64,000 nucleotides of DNA, from contig OY970283.1 of assembly GCA_963715995.1 (NCBI GenBank), positions 3,162,001 through 3,226,000 on the forward strand, read 5' to 3'. The stretch comes from DATBDN01 sp963715995 (GTDB lineage: Bacteria > Actinomycetota > Thermoleophilia > Solirubrobacterales > Thermoleophilaceae). Shown one piece after another: positions 16,148 through 25,816 of this stretch; the stretch's first letter is position 1, and every line of letters starts with the position of its first letter. Below the pieces are notes generated by a model, which saw only the letters and a program-made list of their open reading frames with translations, was not told where the DNA came from and ran no database searches. The position numbers were made by a program, and so were the translations under genes.

Positions 16148-18058
16148 ATGTGCGGCGTCGCAGGGATACTCACGACCGCTGACGAGTGGTCAATCGGGCA
16201 GCGCCTCGGCCAGCCGCTGCCGGCGGCGCTGGAGGCCATGACGACCGTGATGGCGCACCGCGGGCCGGACGATTCGGGCATCGAGCCGATCGACGGTGCG
16301 GCGTCCGGCGGGCTCGGTGCCTGCCGCCTCGCCATCCAGGACACCTCGCTGCGAGGGCACATGCCGATGACCGGCGCGGAGTCGGGCGTCGTGACCACCT
16401 TCAACGGCGAGATCTACAACTTCCGTGAGCTGCGCCGCGAGCTCGAGGGTCGCGGCGCGAGCTTCCAGTCCGGCTGCGACACGGAGGTCATCCTGCGCGG
16501 CTATGAGGCCTGGGGCCTCGACTGCTTCGAGCGCTTTCGCGGCATGTTCGCGGTGGCCATCTGGGATCGTGCGCGAGGGACGCTCGTGCTTGCCCGCGAC
16601 CGCCTGGGTATCAAGCCGCTTTACATCCATGCAAGCGACGGGCTGATCGGCTACGCGTCGGAGCTGCGGGCGCTGCTGGCCGCCGGTGTCGTGGAGCCGA
16701 AGGTGTCGCCGGCCGGGCTCGAGTCGTTCCTCACGCTGGGCGCAGTAGTCGAGCCGCACACGCTGGTGGCGGACGTGCAGATGCTGCCGCCGGCCACGAT
16801 CGGCGTGTGGAAGGACGGATCGCTGGCCACACACAGCTACTGGTCGCTCGCGGATGCCTTCGACCGGGCGAGCGCAGTCAGCCGCAGCGAGTTGCTCGAT
16901 CGCACGCGCGCCGTGCTCGAGGAGAGCATGCGCCAGCACCTGATCAGCGACAGGCCGACGGGAGTCTTCCTGAGCGGTGGCATCGACTCGACGGTGCTCA
17001 CCGCGCTCGCAAGCACGGTCGGCAGCGAGGCGCCGACCACGGCGTCGGTCGTCTTTCCCTACCCGGAGTTCTCCGAGGAGCCATTCATCGACGAGGTGCG
17101 GGCTCGTTACGAGACCAACCATCTGCGCGTGGAGCTGAGCGAGCGCGAGGTGCTCGACACGCTCGGAGCCGGCGTGGATGCGATGGATCAGCCGACCTTC
17201 GATGGCCTGAACACCTACATCGTCTCCGGTGCCGCCAAGGGGGCCGGCCTGACCGTCGCGCTCTCGGGCGTCGGCGGCGACGAGCTGTTCGGCGGCTATG
17301 CGAGCTTTCGTCACGTCCCGCGCATGGAGCGGGTGCGCGCGCTCACGCGCCGGACGGGAATGCGCTCACCGCTGCGCGCGGTCGCGCACGCGCTGCCTGC
17401 AAGCGACCGCGCGGAGAAGGTCCGGCGGCTGCTCACCGCATCCGACCGCGACCTCCCCGACACCTACGTGCTCAGGCGCGAGCTGTTCGGCGCCGACACG
17501 CGGCGCGCGCTGCTCGGCTCCAACGACGCGCCGGCGCCCTGGCTGCGAGCCAACGGCCACACCGACCTGACCAATGCGGTCAGCGAGGCCGAGCTGGCCG
17601 TCTACATGCGCAACGTGCTGCTGCGCGACACCGACGTGATGAGCATGGCCCACGCCCTCGAGGTGCGCGTGCCGTTCCTCGACCACGAGCTCGTCGAGCT
17701 GGTCGCGCCTGCTCCGGGCAGCTGGAAGATGGAAGGGCGCGAGAACAAGTCGGTGCTGGTGGACGCGTGCCGCGACCTGATCCCGCCCAACCTGACCGCG
17801 CGCCGGAAGATGGGCTTCACGCTCCCCTACGAGGTGTGGTTGCGCGGGCCGTTGCGTGCGCAGGTGGAGGAGTGCCTGCGCGACCCGGGGTACGGCGGCC
17901 AGGTGGCCGCGCTGCTCGACGCGCGCGCGACCGAGCACATCTGGGACCGCTTCGTCGACGGCAAGGCGATCTGGACGCGGCCGTGGGCGCTCTACGTCGC
18001 GAAGCGCTGGGGCGCAGCCCTCGAGCAGGCAGCGCGGCCGCCGGCCCTGCGCACATGA
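16148..18058 (+). CDS. asnB: Glutamine-hydrolysing asparagine synthase (AsnB-type amidotransferase)
   Basis: 636 residues. The N-terminal class-II glutaminase starts at the nucleophile Cys2 (MCGVAGIL), followed by MAHRGPDDSG near 35, TTFNGEIYNFRELR near 81 and GCDTEVILRGYE. The C-terminal ATP-PPi synthetase domain has SGGIDSTVLTALAS near 275 and LSGVGGDELFGGYASF near 374. The start is fixed by the need for Cys2. The enzyme makes Asn from Asp, Gln and ATP. AsnB homologues within polysaccharide loci often amidate sugar acids or support glycan modification, so its role here may be modification of the polymer and not amino-acid supply (inference from context). The following glycosyltransferase overlaps its stop (ATGA). 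Confidence 0.93.
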   Translation: MCGVAGILTTADEWSIGQRLGQPLPAALEAMTTVMAHRGPDDSGIEPIDGAASGGLGACRLAIQDTSLRGHMPMTGAESGVVTTFNGEIYNFRELRRELEGRGASFQSGCDTEVILRGYEAWGLDCFERFRGMFAVAIWDRARGTLVLARDRLGIKPLYIHASDGLIGYASELRALLAAGVVEPKVSPAGLESFLTLGAVVEPHTLVADVQMLPPATIGVWKDGSLATHSYWSLADAFDRASAVSRSELLDRTRAVLEESMRQHLISDRPTGVFLSGGIDSTVLTALASTVGSEAPTTASVVFPYPEFSEEPFIDEVRARYETNHLRVELSEREVLDTLGAGVDAMDQPTFDGLNTYIVSGAAKGAGLTVALSGVGGDELFGGYASFRHVPRMERVRALTRRTGMRSPLRAVAHALPASDRAEKVRRLLTASDRDLPDTYVLRRELFGADTRRALLGSNDAPAPWLRANGHTDLTNAVSEAELAVYMRNVLLRDTDVMSMAHALEVRVPFLDHELVELVAPAPGSWKMEGRENKSVLVDACRDLIPPNLTARRKMGFTLPYEVWLRGPLRAQVEECLRDPGYGGQVAALLDARATEHIWDRFVDGKAIWTRPWALYVAKRWGAALEQAARPPALRT

Positions 18059-19227
18059 GGGTGCTTCAGGTGGTGCCGGGCATGGCCGCCAGGACGGGCG
18101 GGCCGGCCACATCGGTAACCACGGCCGTGACCGCCCTGCGCGACCAAGGCGTCGAGTGCACGATCCTCACGCCCGATCTGGGCGGACTGCCCGGTTCGCG
18201 TGGGGATCTCAAGCCGGAGGACATGCCGGAGGGGGCGACCGAGCTGTCGCTCGAGATCTGCCGTTCGCTGCCGCCGCGCCGCCTGGCGTTCTCGCCCGAG
18301 CTCTGGAGCGCCGCGCGCCGCCTGGCGGCAGACCACGACGTGGTCCACATCCACTCGCTGTTCGTCTTTCCCCAGTACGCCGGCTTCCGCGCGGCGGTCA
18401 AGACCGGCACGCCCCATGTGGTGTCACCGCGCGGCTCGCTCGACTGGTGGTGCCGCCAGAAGGGCCGCGGCCGCAAGCTGGTCTCGGACGTGCTCTGGCA
18501 GCGGCCGATGTTCGAGTCGGCCGCCGCCATCCACGTGACGACGGCGGCGGAGCGGGAGATGACGAGCGACTACGGACCCGCGGTCCGGCGCTTCGTGATC
18601 CCGAACGTGGTCGACACCGACTTCTGGTCCCAGCCGGGAGATCCACAGGGGTTCCGCGACCGCTACCTCGACGGCCACGCGGGTCCGATCGTGGCCTTTG
18701 TCAGCAGAATTGCACGCAAGAAGCGCCCAGACGTGGTGGTCGAGGCATTCATCGAGCTGGCGCCCGAGAACGCGATGCTGGTGATCGCCGGGCCCGATGA
18801 CGAGGGGCTGCGGCCGGGTCTCGAGAAGATGCTCGAGGACGCCGGGATGCGCTCGCGCGCCCGCTTCGTCGGCCACCTGCCGCGCCAGCCGATGCGCGAC
18901 CTGGTGAAGGCCGCCAGCGCGTGGGTGCTGCCATCCGAGACCGAGAACTTCAGCAACGCGTCGGCGGAGGCGATCGCCGCCGGCGCTCCCGTGATCCTGA
19001 GCCGCGGGGTCGGGCTCGCGACCGACGCGGAGCGAAGCGGCGCTGCGCTGGTGATCGACGGGCCTGACAGCAAGGCACTCGCGGCGCGCCTGCGCGAGCT
19101 GCTCGGGAACCCGCAGCTGGGTGCCGAGCTGTCGGCTCGTGCCAGTGCCTTCGGCCGCGGCTACGGACCTGACGTGGTGGCCTCGGAGCTGCTGGCGATG
19201 TACGAGGCGGTCTCCGCGCATAAATGA
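18055..19227 (+). CDS. Glycosyltransferase family 4
   Basis: 390-residue GT-B enzyme. The N-terminal domain contains MRVLQVVPGMAARTGGPATS with the donor-loop TGGPA, then VVHIHSLFVFPQYAGF near 97 and VVSPRGSLDWWCRQKG near 121 (the SPRG motif common in WcaI/RfaG-like GT4 enzymes). The C-terminal domain has VAFVSRIARKKRPDVVVEAF near 213 and SETENFSNASAEAIAAGAPV near 300. The ATG overlaps the asnB stop (ATGA), so the two are translationally coupled and probably act on the same glycan. Donor and acceptor are unknown. Confidence 0.9.
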   Translation: MRVLQVVPGMAARTGGPATSVTTAVTALRDQGVECTILTPDLGGLPGSRGDLKPEDMPEGATELSLEICRSLPPRRLAFSPELWSAARRLAADHDVVHIHSLFVFPQYAGFRAAVKTGTPHVVSPRGSLDWWCRQKGRGRKLVSDVLWQRPMFESAAAIHVTTAAEREMTSDYGPAVRRFVIPNVVDTDFWSQPGDPQGFRDRYLDGHAGPIVAFVSRIARKKRPDVVVEAFIELAPENAMLVIAGPDDEGLRPGLEKMLEDAGMRSRARFVGHLPRQPMRDLVKAASAWVLPSETENFSNASAEAIAAGAPVILSRGVGLATDAERSGAALVIDGPDSKALAARLRELLGNPQLGAELSARASAFGRGYGPDVVASELLAMYEAVSAHK

Positions 19228-19319
19228 GGGTGGCGAGACCGCGCCACCCGTCCTATGTTGGAAGGCCCCGACCCGAACGGTGCGCGGATGTACCGGCACT
19301 GCTGAGAGAGAACGGATTC

Positions 19320-22300
19320 GTGAAAGAACGACGGCAATCGCTGCGCCCTCTGATCGTGGCCGTTGTGCTGCTTTCCGCGATGGTGGCCGTCGGCGCGCGG
19401 GTCTCTGCCTCGATCGCCGCCCCTCCGACCGGCTTCACGGATGTGACGGTCACGACCGTGTCGGCGCCGACCGCGATGGCGTTCACACCGGACGGGCGAA
19501 TGCTGATCACGACCTCCACGGGTGCGCTGCGCGTCTACCAGAACGGCGCGCTCGTGCCCACACCGGCCCTGGACCTCGCGCCGAAGGTCTGCACCCAGCG
19601 CGAGCGCGGGATGCTCGGTGTGGCGGTCGACCCGGACTTCACGGTCAACCACTACATCTACCTCTACTACACCTACGACAAGTGGGGCGGCTGCTCGATC
19701 GACGACCCCGCGACCGGGCCGGTCAACCGCATGTCGCGCTTCGTGCTCGACGACCTGAACCACGTGGATCCGTCGACGGAACACCTGATCCTGGACAACA
19801 TCCCGGCCTACGACGGCATCCACAACGCCGGGGACCTGCACTTCGGCCGCAACGGCGACCTGTTCGTCTCGGTAGGCGACGGCGGCTGTTACTACCGTGA
19901 CATCTCGCTCTGCGGGGTACGCAACCCGGCGGCCCAGCAGCTCAACGACATGCAGGGCAACATCCTGCGTATCCGGCCTGACGGGAGCATCCCGGCGGAC
20001 AACCCGTTCACGGGCCCCGGGACCACCCAGTGCGGGCTGGCCGGCTACACGACGCCCGACCTGAAATGCCAGGAGGTCTACGCGTGGGGCCTGCGCAACC
20101 CGTTCCGCTTCGCGCTCGACCCGAACGCCGCAGGCGACCGCTTCTTCATCGACGACGTCGGATCGAACAACTGGGAGGAGGTCGATGCGGGCGCGAAGGG
20201 TGCCAACTACGGCTGGCCGGTTCGCGAAGGCCTGTGCGCGGGCGGGACCTACAGCGACTGCAACGGGGCGTCTGCGGGGTCCGGCTTCACCGATCCGGTC
20301 TACGCCTACTCCCACAACAACCCTGATGGTTGCGCGTCGATCACGGGCGGGACATTCGTCCCCAACGGACTCTGGCCGTCGCAGTACGACAACACCTATC
20401 TGTTCAGCGATTTCGTGTGCGGCAAGACCTGGGCGCTGACTCCTGCCGCAGCGGGCGGGACCGTCAGCGACTTCGGCACTCCGTCCGGCCCCAACGTCGG
20501 GCTCCAGTTCGGACCGGCGCCCGGCGGTGGCCGCGCGCTGTACTACATCGTCCGCGGGAACCAGTCGCAGATCCATCGCGTGACCTACACCGGCAACGCC
20601 AACCGCAGCCCGCACGCGGCGGCGAGTGCGACCCCGACTACAAGCGACTCGGTGCCGGTGACCGTGAGCTTCGACAGCTCGCAGAGCTCAGATGCCGACG
20701 GCGACCCGCTCACCTTCGACTGGGACTTCGGGGACGGCTCGGCGCACGACAGCTCGGCCAACCCGGCGCACACCTACGCCACCGCCGGTCGCTATGTCGC
20801 CAAGCTGACTGTCACCGATCCATCCGGCGCCAGCGATCAGGCGACGGTGGAGGTCGACGCGGGTGACGCGCCGCCCGCGCCGGTGATCGACGCTCCGTCG
20901 ACGTCGCTTCAGTTCGCCGTGGGCCAGCACATCGTGTTGAAGGGTCATGCGACCGACCTGGAGGACGGAGCGCTGCCCGACAGCTCCCTCTCGTGGGAGG
21001 TCCACCTCCACCACAACAGCCACTGGCATCCGTATCTCGAGCCGACCAGCGGCAACAACGTGGAGATCGTGGCCCCCGCGCCCGAGGACATGCTCGCCGC
21101 GCAGACCAGCTATCTCCAGGTCTACCTGACAGCGACGGACTCGAAGGGCGTGAGCCAGACGGTCGAGCAGGACGTCCAGCCGGACAAGGTCCCGCTCACG
21201 TTCGCGACCTCGCCGGCCGGCCTCGACATCTCGGCCAACGAGCTGACCGTGACCGGGCCCGCCAACGTGACGGCGTGGGCCGGCGAGCAGGTCGACCTCT
21301 CGGCGGCCGACCAGACCGACTCCGAAGGCAACACCTCCGTCTTCAAGTCGTGGTCGGACGGCGGTTCGGCGACACATCGCATCACCGTCCCGTCGACCCC
21401 GCAGACCTACACGGCGAGCTTCGACTCCGCAACCTCGCGCACGTCGCTCGTGAACGGCACGCTCACGTTCGATGCCGGCAGCGGACAGGCGAACGCCGTG
21501 ACGCTCACGCAACAGCTCGACGGAAGCTACGCCGTCGCCGACTCCGCCAATCCCGTCGCCCCGGGCCCCGGCTGCATGGCGACGACGCCGTCGTCGGTCA
21601 GTTGCAACGGCACGATCACGCAGATAGTCGGCAACGCTGGTGACGGCGACGACCAGATGACGGTCTCGGGCAACACCCCGGCCTTCCTGAACGGCGGGCC
21701 CGGCAACGACCGCCTGACGGGCGGTTCTGGCGACGACACGATCGACGGCGGAACGGGTACGGACACGATCGCGGGCGGCGCCGGCAGCGACACGGTCTCG
21801 TACGCATCGCGGACCGACGGGGTGACCGTGCGCCTGAACGGGCGCGCGGACGACGGTGCCGTTGGCGAGAACGACGCGGTCGCGAACGACATCGAGAACG
21901 TGACGGGCGGATCTGGTGACGACACGCTCGTGGGCAACGCTGGGCCGAACACGATCGACGGCGGCGCAGGCAACGACTACCTCGAGCCCCAGCAGGGCCG
22001 CGACACGATCTCGGGCGGGCCCGGCACGGGCGACCGCGTCTCGTACCAGAACCGCACACAGCCGGTGAACGTCTCGCTCGACGGCGTCGCAAACGACGGC
22101 GAGGCCGGCGAGAACGACCTCGTCGGCTCGGACGTCGAGGGGATCTACGGCGGTGAGGCGAACGACACGCTGACGGGCAACGCCGGCCCCAACCTGTTGC
22201 GCGGCTACGGCGGAAACGACGTGATCGACGGTGGCGCGGGCGCGGACACGATCGCGGGCGGCGCCGGCACGGACACGGTGACCTACGCCCCGCGGACCGC

Positions 22301-23870
22301 CGCGGTCACGGTGCGCTTCGACGGCAAGAACAACGACGGCGAGGCCGGCGAGAACGACTCGATCGCAAGCGACGTCGAGAACATCACGGGCGGCGCGGGC
22401 GACGACACGCTGGTGGGCGACGCCGGCAACAACACGATCGACGGCGGTCCCGGGAACGACTACATCGAGCCGGGCAAGGGCGCCGACGTGATCATCGGCG
22501 GCGCGGGGACCAACGATCGCGTGTCCTACCTCGATCGCACACAGCCCGTGAACGTCTCGCTCGACGGCGTCGCAAACGACGGCGAGGCCGGCGAGAACGA
22601 CCTCGTCGGCTCAGACGTGGAGAGCGTCTACGGCGGCTCGGGCAACGACACGATCACCGGCAACAACGGCAACAACGTGCTGCGCGGAAACGCAGGCAGC
22701 GACACGATCTCTGGCGGCCCCGGCGACGACGTGATCGACGGAGGAACTGGTACCGACACCCTGAGCGGCGGCACGGGGATCGACACCCTGAGCTACGACA
22801 CGCGCAGCGACCCGGTGACGATTCGCCTCGACGGCGTGGCCAACGACGGCGCACCCGGGGAGAACGACAACGCCGCCGGCGACTTCGAGAACGCCTACGG
22901 GGGCTCTGGGGACGACACGATCATCGGGAACTCGGGTCCGAACTACCTGGCCGGGAACGGCGGCAACGACTACCTCGAGCCCCAGCAGGGCCGCGACACG
23001 ATCTCGGGCGGGCCCGGCACGGGCGACCGCGTCTCGTACCAGAACCGCACACAGCCGGTGAACGTCTCGCTCGACGGCGTCGCAAACGACGGCGAGGCCG
23101 GCGAGAACGACCTCGTCGGCTCGGACGTCGAGGGGATCTACGGCGGTGAGGCGAACGACACGCTGACGGGCAACGCCGGCCCCAACCTGTTGCGCGGCTA
23201 CGGCGGAAACGACGTGATCGACGGTGGCGCGGGCGCGGACACGATCGCGGGCGGCGCCGGCACGGACACGGTGACCTACGCCCCGCGGACCGCCGCGGTC
23301 ACGGTGCGCTTCGACGGCAAGAACAACGACGGCGAGGCCGGCGAGAACGACTCGATCGCAAGCGACGTCGAGAACATCACGGGCGGCGCGGGCGACGACA
23401 CGCTGGTGGGCGACGCCGGCAACAACACGATCGACGGCGGTCCCGGGAACGACTACATCGAGCCGGGCAAGGGCGCCGACGTGATCATCGGCGGCGCGGG
23501 GACCAACGATCGCGTGTCCTACCTCGATCGCACACAGCCCGTGAACGTCTCGCTCGACGGCGTCGCAAACGACGGCGAGGCCGGCGAGAACGACCTCGTC
23601 GGCTCAGACGTGGAGAGCGTCTACGGCGGCTCGGGCAACGACACGATCACCGGCAACAACGGCAACAACGTGCTCGACGGCCAGGGCGGCGATGACACGA
23701 TCAACGGCCTCGGCGGCAACGACACCTTCAGGGGCGGGGCGGGCAACGACACGCTGCTTGCCCGCGACTCAGGCCCGGACAACGTGCAGTGCGGAGCCGA
23801 CGACGACACGGTGACCGCCGACAACGGCGACGTCGTGAACGCCGACTGCGAGCACGTCAGCCGGGGCTAA
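19320..23870 (+). CDS. Secreted glucose/sorbosone dehydrogenase-like, PKD and calcium-repeat protein (1516 aa)
   Basis: The GTG at 19320 follows a GAGAG-rich ribosome site and gives a signal peptide (about residues 7-30). Domains in order: a six-bladed PQQ-type glucose/sorbosone dehydrogenase (about 35-420; GMLGVAVDPDF, NAGDLHFGRNGDLFVSVGDG, WGLRNPFRFALD); a PKD domain (about 434-515; FDWDFGDGSAHD, HTYATAGRYVAKLTV); two beta-rich segments (about 525-705); and a long hemolysin-type calcium-repeat region (about 777-1480) with many GGxGxD nonapeptides. The C-terminal cap (VQCGADDDTVTADNGDVV...CEHV) also occurs in the two small calcium-repeat proteins at 35486 and 36416. Two 713-bp stretches are identical, so residues 883-1120 and 1214-1451 are copies. 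It is likely surface-bound or extracellular and calcium-stabilised; whether the dehydrogenase is active is unknown. It converges with the ligase gene with a 4-bp overlap. Confidence 0.9.
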   Translation: MKERRQSLRPLIVAVVLLSAMVAVGARVSASIAAPPTGFTDVTVTTVSAPTAMAFTPDGRMLITTSTGALRVYQNGALVPTPALDLAPKVCTQRERGMLGVAVDPDFTVNHYIYLYYTYDKWGGCSIDDPATGPVNRMSRFVLDDLNHVDPSTEHLILDNIPAYDGIHNAGDLHFGRNGDLFVSVGDGGCYYRDISLCGVRNPAAQQLNDMQGNILRIRPDGSIPADNPFTGPGTTQCGLAGYTTPDLKCQEVYAWGLRNPFRFALDPNAAGDRFFIDDVGSNNWEEVDAGAKGANYGWPVREGLCAGGTYSDCNGASAGSGFTDPVYAYSHNNPDGCASITGGTFVPNGLWPSQYDNTYLFSDFVCGKTWALTPAAAGGTVSDFGTPSGPNVGLQFGPAPGGGRALYYIVRGNQSQIHRVTYTGNANRSPHAAASATPTTSDSVPVTVSFDSSQSSDADGDPLTFDWDFGDGSAHDSSANPAHTYATAGRYVAKLTVTDPSGASDQATVEVDAGDAPPAPVIDAPSTSLQFAVGQHIVLKGHATDLEDGALPDSSLSWEVHLHHNSHWHPYLEPTSGNNVEIVAPAPEDMLAAQTSYLQVYLTATDSKGVSQTVEQDVQPDKVPLTFATSPAGLDISANELTVTGPANVTAWAGEQVDLSAADQTDSEGNTSVFKSWSDGGSATHRITVPSTPQTYTASFDSATSRTSLVNGTLTFDAGSGQANAVTLTQQLDGSYAVADSANPVAPGPGCMATTPSSVSCNGTITQIVGNAGDGDDQMTVSGNTPAFLNGGPGNDRLTGGSGDDTIDGGTGTDTIAGGAGSDTVSYASRTDGVTVRLNGRADDGAVGENDAVANDIENVTGGSGDDTLVGNAGPNTIDGGAGNDYLEPQQGRDTISGGPGTGDRVSYQNRTQPVNVSLDGVANDGEAGENDLVGSDVEGIYGGEANDTLTGNAGPNLLRGYGGNDVIDGGAGADTIAGGAGTDTVTYAPRTAAVTVRFDGKNNDGEAGENDSIASDVENITGGAGDDTLVGDAGNNTIDGGPGNDYIEPGKGADVIIGGAGTNDRVSYLDRTQPVNVSLDGVANDGEAGENDLVGSDVESVYGGSGNDTITGNNGNNVLRGNAGSDTISGGPGDDVIDGGTGTDTLSGGTGIDTLSYDTRSDPVTIRLDGVANDGAPGENDNAAGDFENAYGGSGDDTIIGNSGPNYLAGNGGNDYLEPQQGRDTISGGPGTGDRVSYQNRTQPVNVSLDGVANDGEAGENDLVGSDVEGIYGGEANDTLTGNAGPNLLRGYGGNDVIDGGAGADTIAGGAGTDTVTYAPRTAAVTVRFDGKNNDGEAGENDSIASDVENITGGAGDDTLVGDAGNNTIDGGPGNDYIEPGKGADVIIGGAGTNDRVSYLDRTQPVNVSLDGVANDGEAGENDLVGSDVESVYGGSGNDTITGNNGNNVLDGQGGDDTINGLGGNDTFRGGAGNDTLLARDSGPDNVQCGADDDTVTADNGDVVNADCEHVSRG
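21969..22681 (+). repeat. Perfect 713-bp direct repeat, copy 1
   Basis: Reading both copies base by base I find no difference between this stretch and 22962-23674. The offset is 993 bp (331 codons), so the frame is kept. It encodes about 238 residues of calcium-repeat sequence and contains smaller internal repeats. Confidence 0.95.
22962..23674 (+). repeat. Perfect 713-bp direct repeat, copy 2
   Basis: Second copy of 21969-22681, separated from it by 280 bp of related but non-identical repeats. Synonymous positions are also identical, which points to very recent duplication or gene conversion, or to an assembly artefact. Confidence 0.95.
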
Positions 23871-25816
23871 CCCGACGTCGGCACGTTCAGGAACGGCGAT
23901 GCCGGGCGCAGGCGCTTGGCGGTCGTCCACGCGCTGACTGCCTCGACGGCGTGGCCCGACTCCGCGTCGACGCGCGCCAGGATCAGGTGCGTGCGCCAGT
24001 CGTCGGGCTCGCGCTTGATCGCGCGCTGCACGTCGGCGCGCGCCTCCGCAAGGCGGCCTGTTGATTCGAGCACCAGCGCCCGCTGCACGTAGGGGCTTGC
24101 AGCCCAGGGCTCGGCAGCGACCGCGTCCTGGGCGGCCAGGAACGCGGCGGCGGGGTTCGAGTCCTTGATCGCGGTCTGGCTCGCGCGCACGCGCGAGGTG
24201 GAGACGACCGCGGGCAGCTCGACCGCGATGCACACGAGCGCTGCCAGCGCGATCGCCGCCCGCAGCGGCAGCCTGGGCACGCGCGCGGTCCGAGCCGACC
24301 CGGCGGTCGCGCAGGCGACCGCCACGAAGACGAGCGCGGTGAAGGCCGTCGTCTCCCACATCCAGTCGACGCCCGCGTGGAACAGGTAGACGACGATGGC
24401 GGCCGTGGCGGCAACGATCGGCGCCGCCTCGGCGGCGTCGACAGCCTGACGCAGGCGCACAAGGGCCAGCGCGCAGAGGGAGCCGAGCAGCACGAGCACG
24501 AGTGCGAACCCGACGACGCCGGTCTCCCCCAGGTTCTCGATGTAGATCGAGTGCGCATCGCGGCTGAACTCTGTGGCCCCGTGGCGGTTCCACCAGAACT
24601 CGAAGGTGCCCGCGCCGATGCCGCGCAGCGGGTGTGCGTCGAAGGCCTTGACCGCAGACTGCCAGTGGTGGTAGCGCTCGCCGCCGAGCGTGGTGAAGCG
24701 CGCGGCCGGGTTGGCCGAGCTCTGGTCGGCGGTTGTCGAGACGGTCTTGAACTGGTGCCAGCCGCGCTTGATCGGGCCGTGCAGCGGCACGACGGCAACC
24801 AGGATCGCGACCACCGCGAGCGCCCCGACAACCACGCGCGCGCGCTGCGGCGCCATTCGCAGGCGGTCGGTGCCGAGACGGTCGGTTGCGAACACCGCCG
24901 CGACGGCCACGAGCGCGGCGGCGCCCACGGCCAGCGCCACTCCCGCGGCGCCGCTGCCGCCCGTGCCGTGCACGATCTGCGGCTGCCCGCGCGCGACGAG
25001 GATCGCCAGCGCCGCGCCGATGGCCACGCCGACGACCTGTACCGCGGTGGTCCAGCGGTTGCGCCCGAGCGCGAACACCACCAGCACGCCGAGGAGCACC
25101 CCTCCCACCCCGGCGCGCGAGTAGGTCAGATAGACCACGAGCACGCAGGCCGGCACGGCGGCCAGGGCGAGCGAGCGGATGAGCAGGCGCCGCGCGTGCG
25201 CCGCCCACGCCAGCAGCATCACGATCGTGACCACCGACCAGGCCGCAACCGCGTTCCAGTAGTTGAGCGGGTAGCTCAGCCGGTCGAGCTTGAGCAGGCG
25301 CTCGACCGGGCTGCGCGTGAAGAGGCCGGGCGCGAGCCGGCTGGCCAGCGCGAACCCGCAGACGACCACGGCAGCGACGGTGATGCCGGCGACGGCGTAG
25401 CGCGCCAGCTCGCGCGTGCAGAGCGACCACGCGAGGGTGAGCAGCCCGAGGTAGTGGAGCGTGCGCGCGACCTCCGCCAGCGTGCGCTCGTCGCTGTCGG
25501 TCCACGACAGCCCCACGGCCATCCAGATGGCAAGCAGCGCGCAGGCCCCCAGCGTGACCAGGCCCAGGCGCGGGATCTGCGTGCGCGGGAACAGGCCGAA
25601 GAGCCAGCCCAGGCCCAGAAACCACCAAACTCCCAGAGCCTCCTCCTGCCGTACGACAATGTCGTAGGACCCGCCCTTCAGCGCGTAGTAGACGAGTAGC
25701 GCTGCTGGGAGCAGAAATGCGAGGGTCTGCTGAACTCGACTCGAAGTCCCGACAACGACTGAAGTGGCCCCCAAGCTCACATCCCGAGGCTCATTCGCTG
25801 CGTTCGCGGTGCTCAC
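23867..25816 (-). CDS. O-antigen ligase/polymerase-family membrane protein with C-terminal TPR-like region
   Basis: Up to 649 residues. Twelve or so membrane helices surround a periplasmic loop with YHHWQSAVKAFDAHPLRGIG, FEFWWNRHGATEFSRDAHSI and ENLGETGVVGFAL, the Wzy_C/WaaL signature including the conserved DAHS histidine. After the last helix (about residue 545) come TPR-like helices (NPAAAFLAAQDAVAAEPWA, GRLAEARADVQRAIKREPDD). WaaL-type proteins join polysaccharide to an acceptor; in a monoderm the acceptor is unknown. The start is uncertain: GTG 25816 overlaps the divergent gene by 53 bp, while GTG 25780 shortens the overlap to 17 bp and costs only 12 residues. Its 3' end overlaps the large calcium-repeat gene by 4 bp. 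Confidence 0.85.
   Translation of the reverse strand: MSTANAANEPRDVSLGATSVVVGTSSRVQQTLAFLLPAALLVYYALKGGSYDIVVRQEEALGVWWFLGLGWLFGLFPRTQIPRLGLVTLGACALLAIWMAVGLSWTDSDERTLAEVARTLHYLGLLTLAWSLCTRELARYAVAGITVAAVVVCGFALASRLAPGLFTRSPVERLLKLDRLSYPLNYWNAVAAWSVVTIVMLLAWAAHARRLLIRSLALAAVPACVLVVYLTYSRAGVGGVLLGVLVVFALGRNRWTTAVQVVGVAIGAALAILVARGQPQIVHGTGGSGAAGVALAVGAAALVAVAAVFATDRLGTDRLRMAPQRARVVVGALAVVAILVAVVPLHGPIKRGWHQFKTVSTTADQSSANPAARFTTLGGERYHHWQSAVKAFDAHPLRGIGAGTFEFWWNRHGATEFSRDAHSIYIENLGETGVVGFALVLVLLGSLCALALVRLRQAVDAAEAAPIVAATAAIVVYLFHAGVDWMWETTAFTALVFVAVACATAGSARTARVPRLPLRAAIALAALVCIAVELPAVVSTSRVRASQTAIKDSNPAAAFLAAQDAVAAEPWAASPYVQRALVLESTGRLAEARADVQRAIKREPDDWRTHLILARVDAESGHAVEAVSAWTTAKRLRPASPFLNVPTSG

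Noticed and set aside
19224..19319. Upstream ATG start for the large calcium-repeat protein
   Set aside because: It adds 32 basic residues before the signal peptide and overlaps the GT4 stop; the GTG at 19320 has a better ribosome site and places the signal peptide at the N-terminus.
21650..23760. Regularly spaced repeats that might be taken for a CRISPR array
   Set aside because: The repeats are in-frame GGxGxD nonapeptide codons within a continuous coding sequence; there are no constant repeats with unique spacers and no cas genes.
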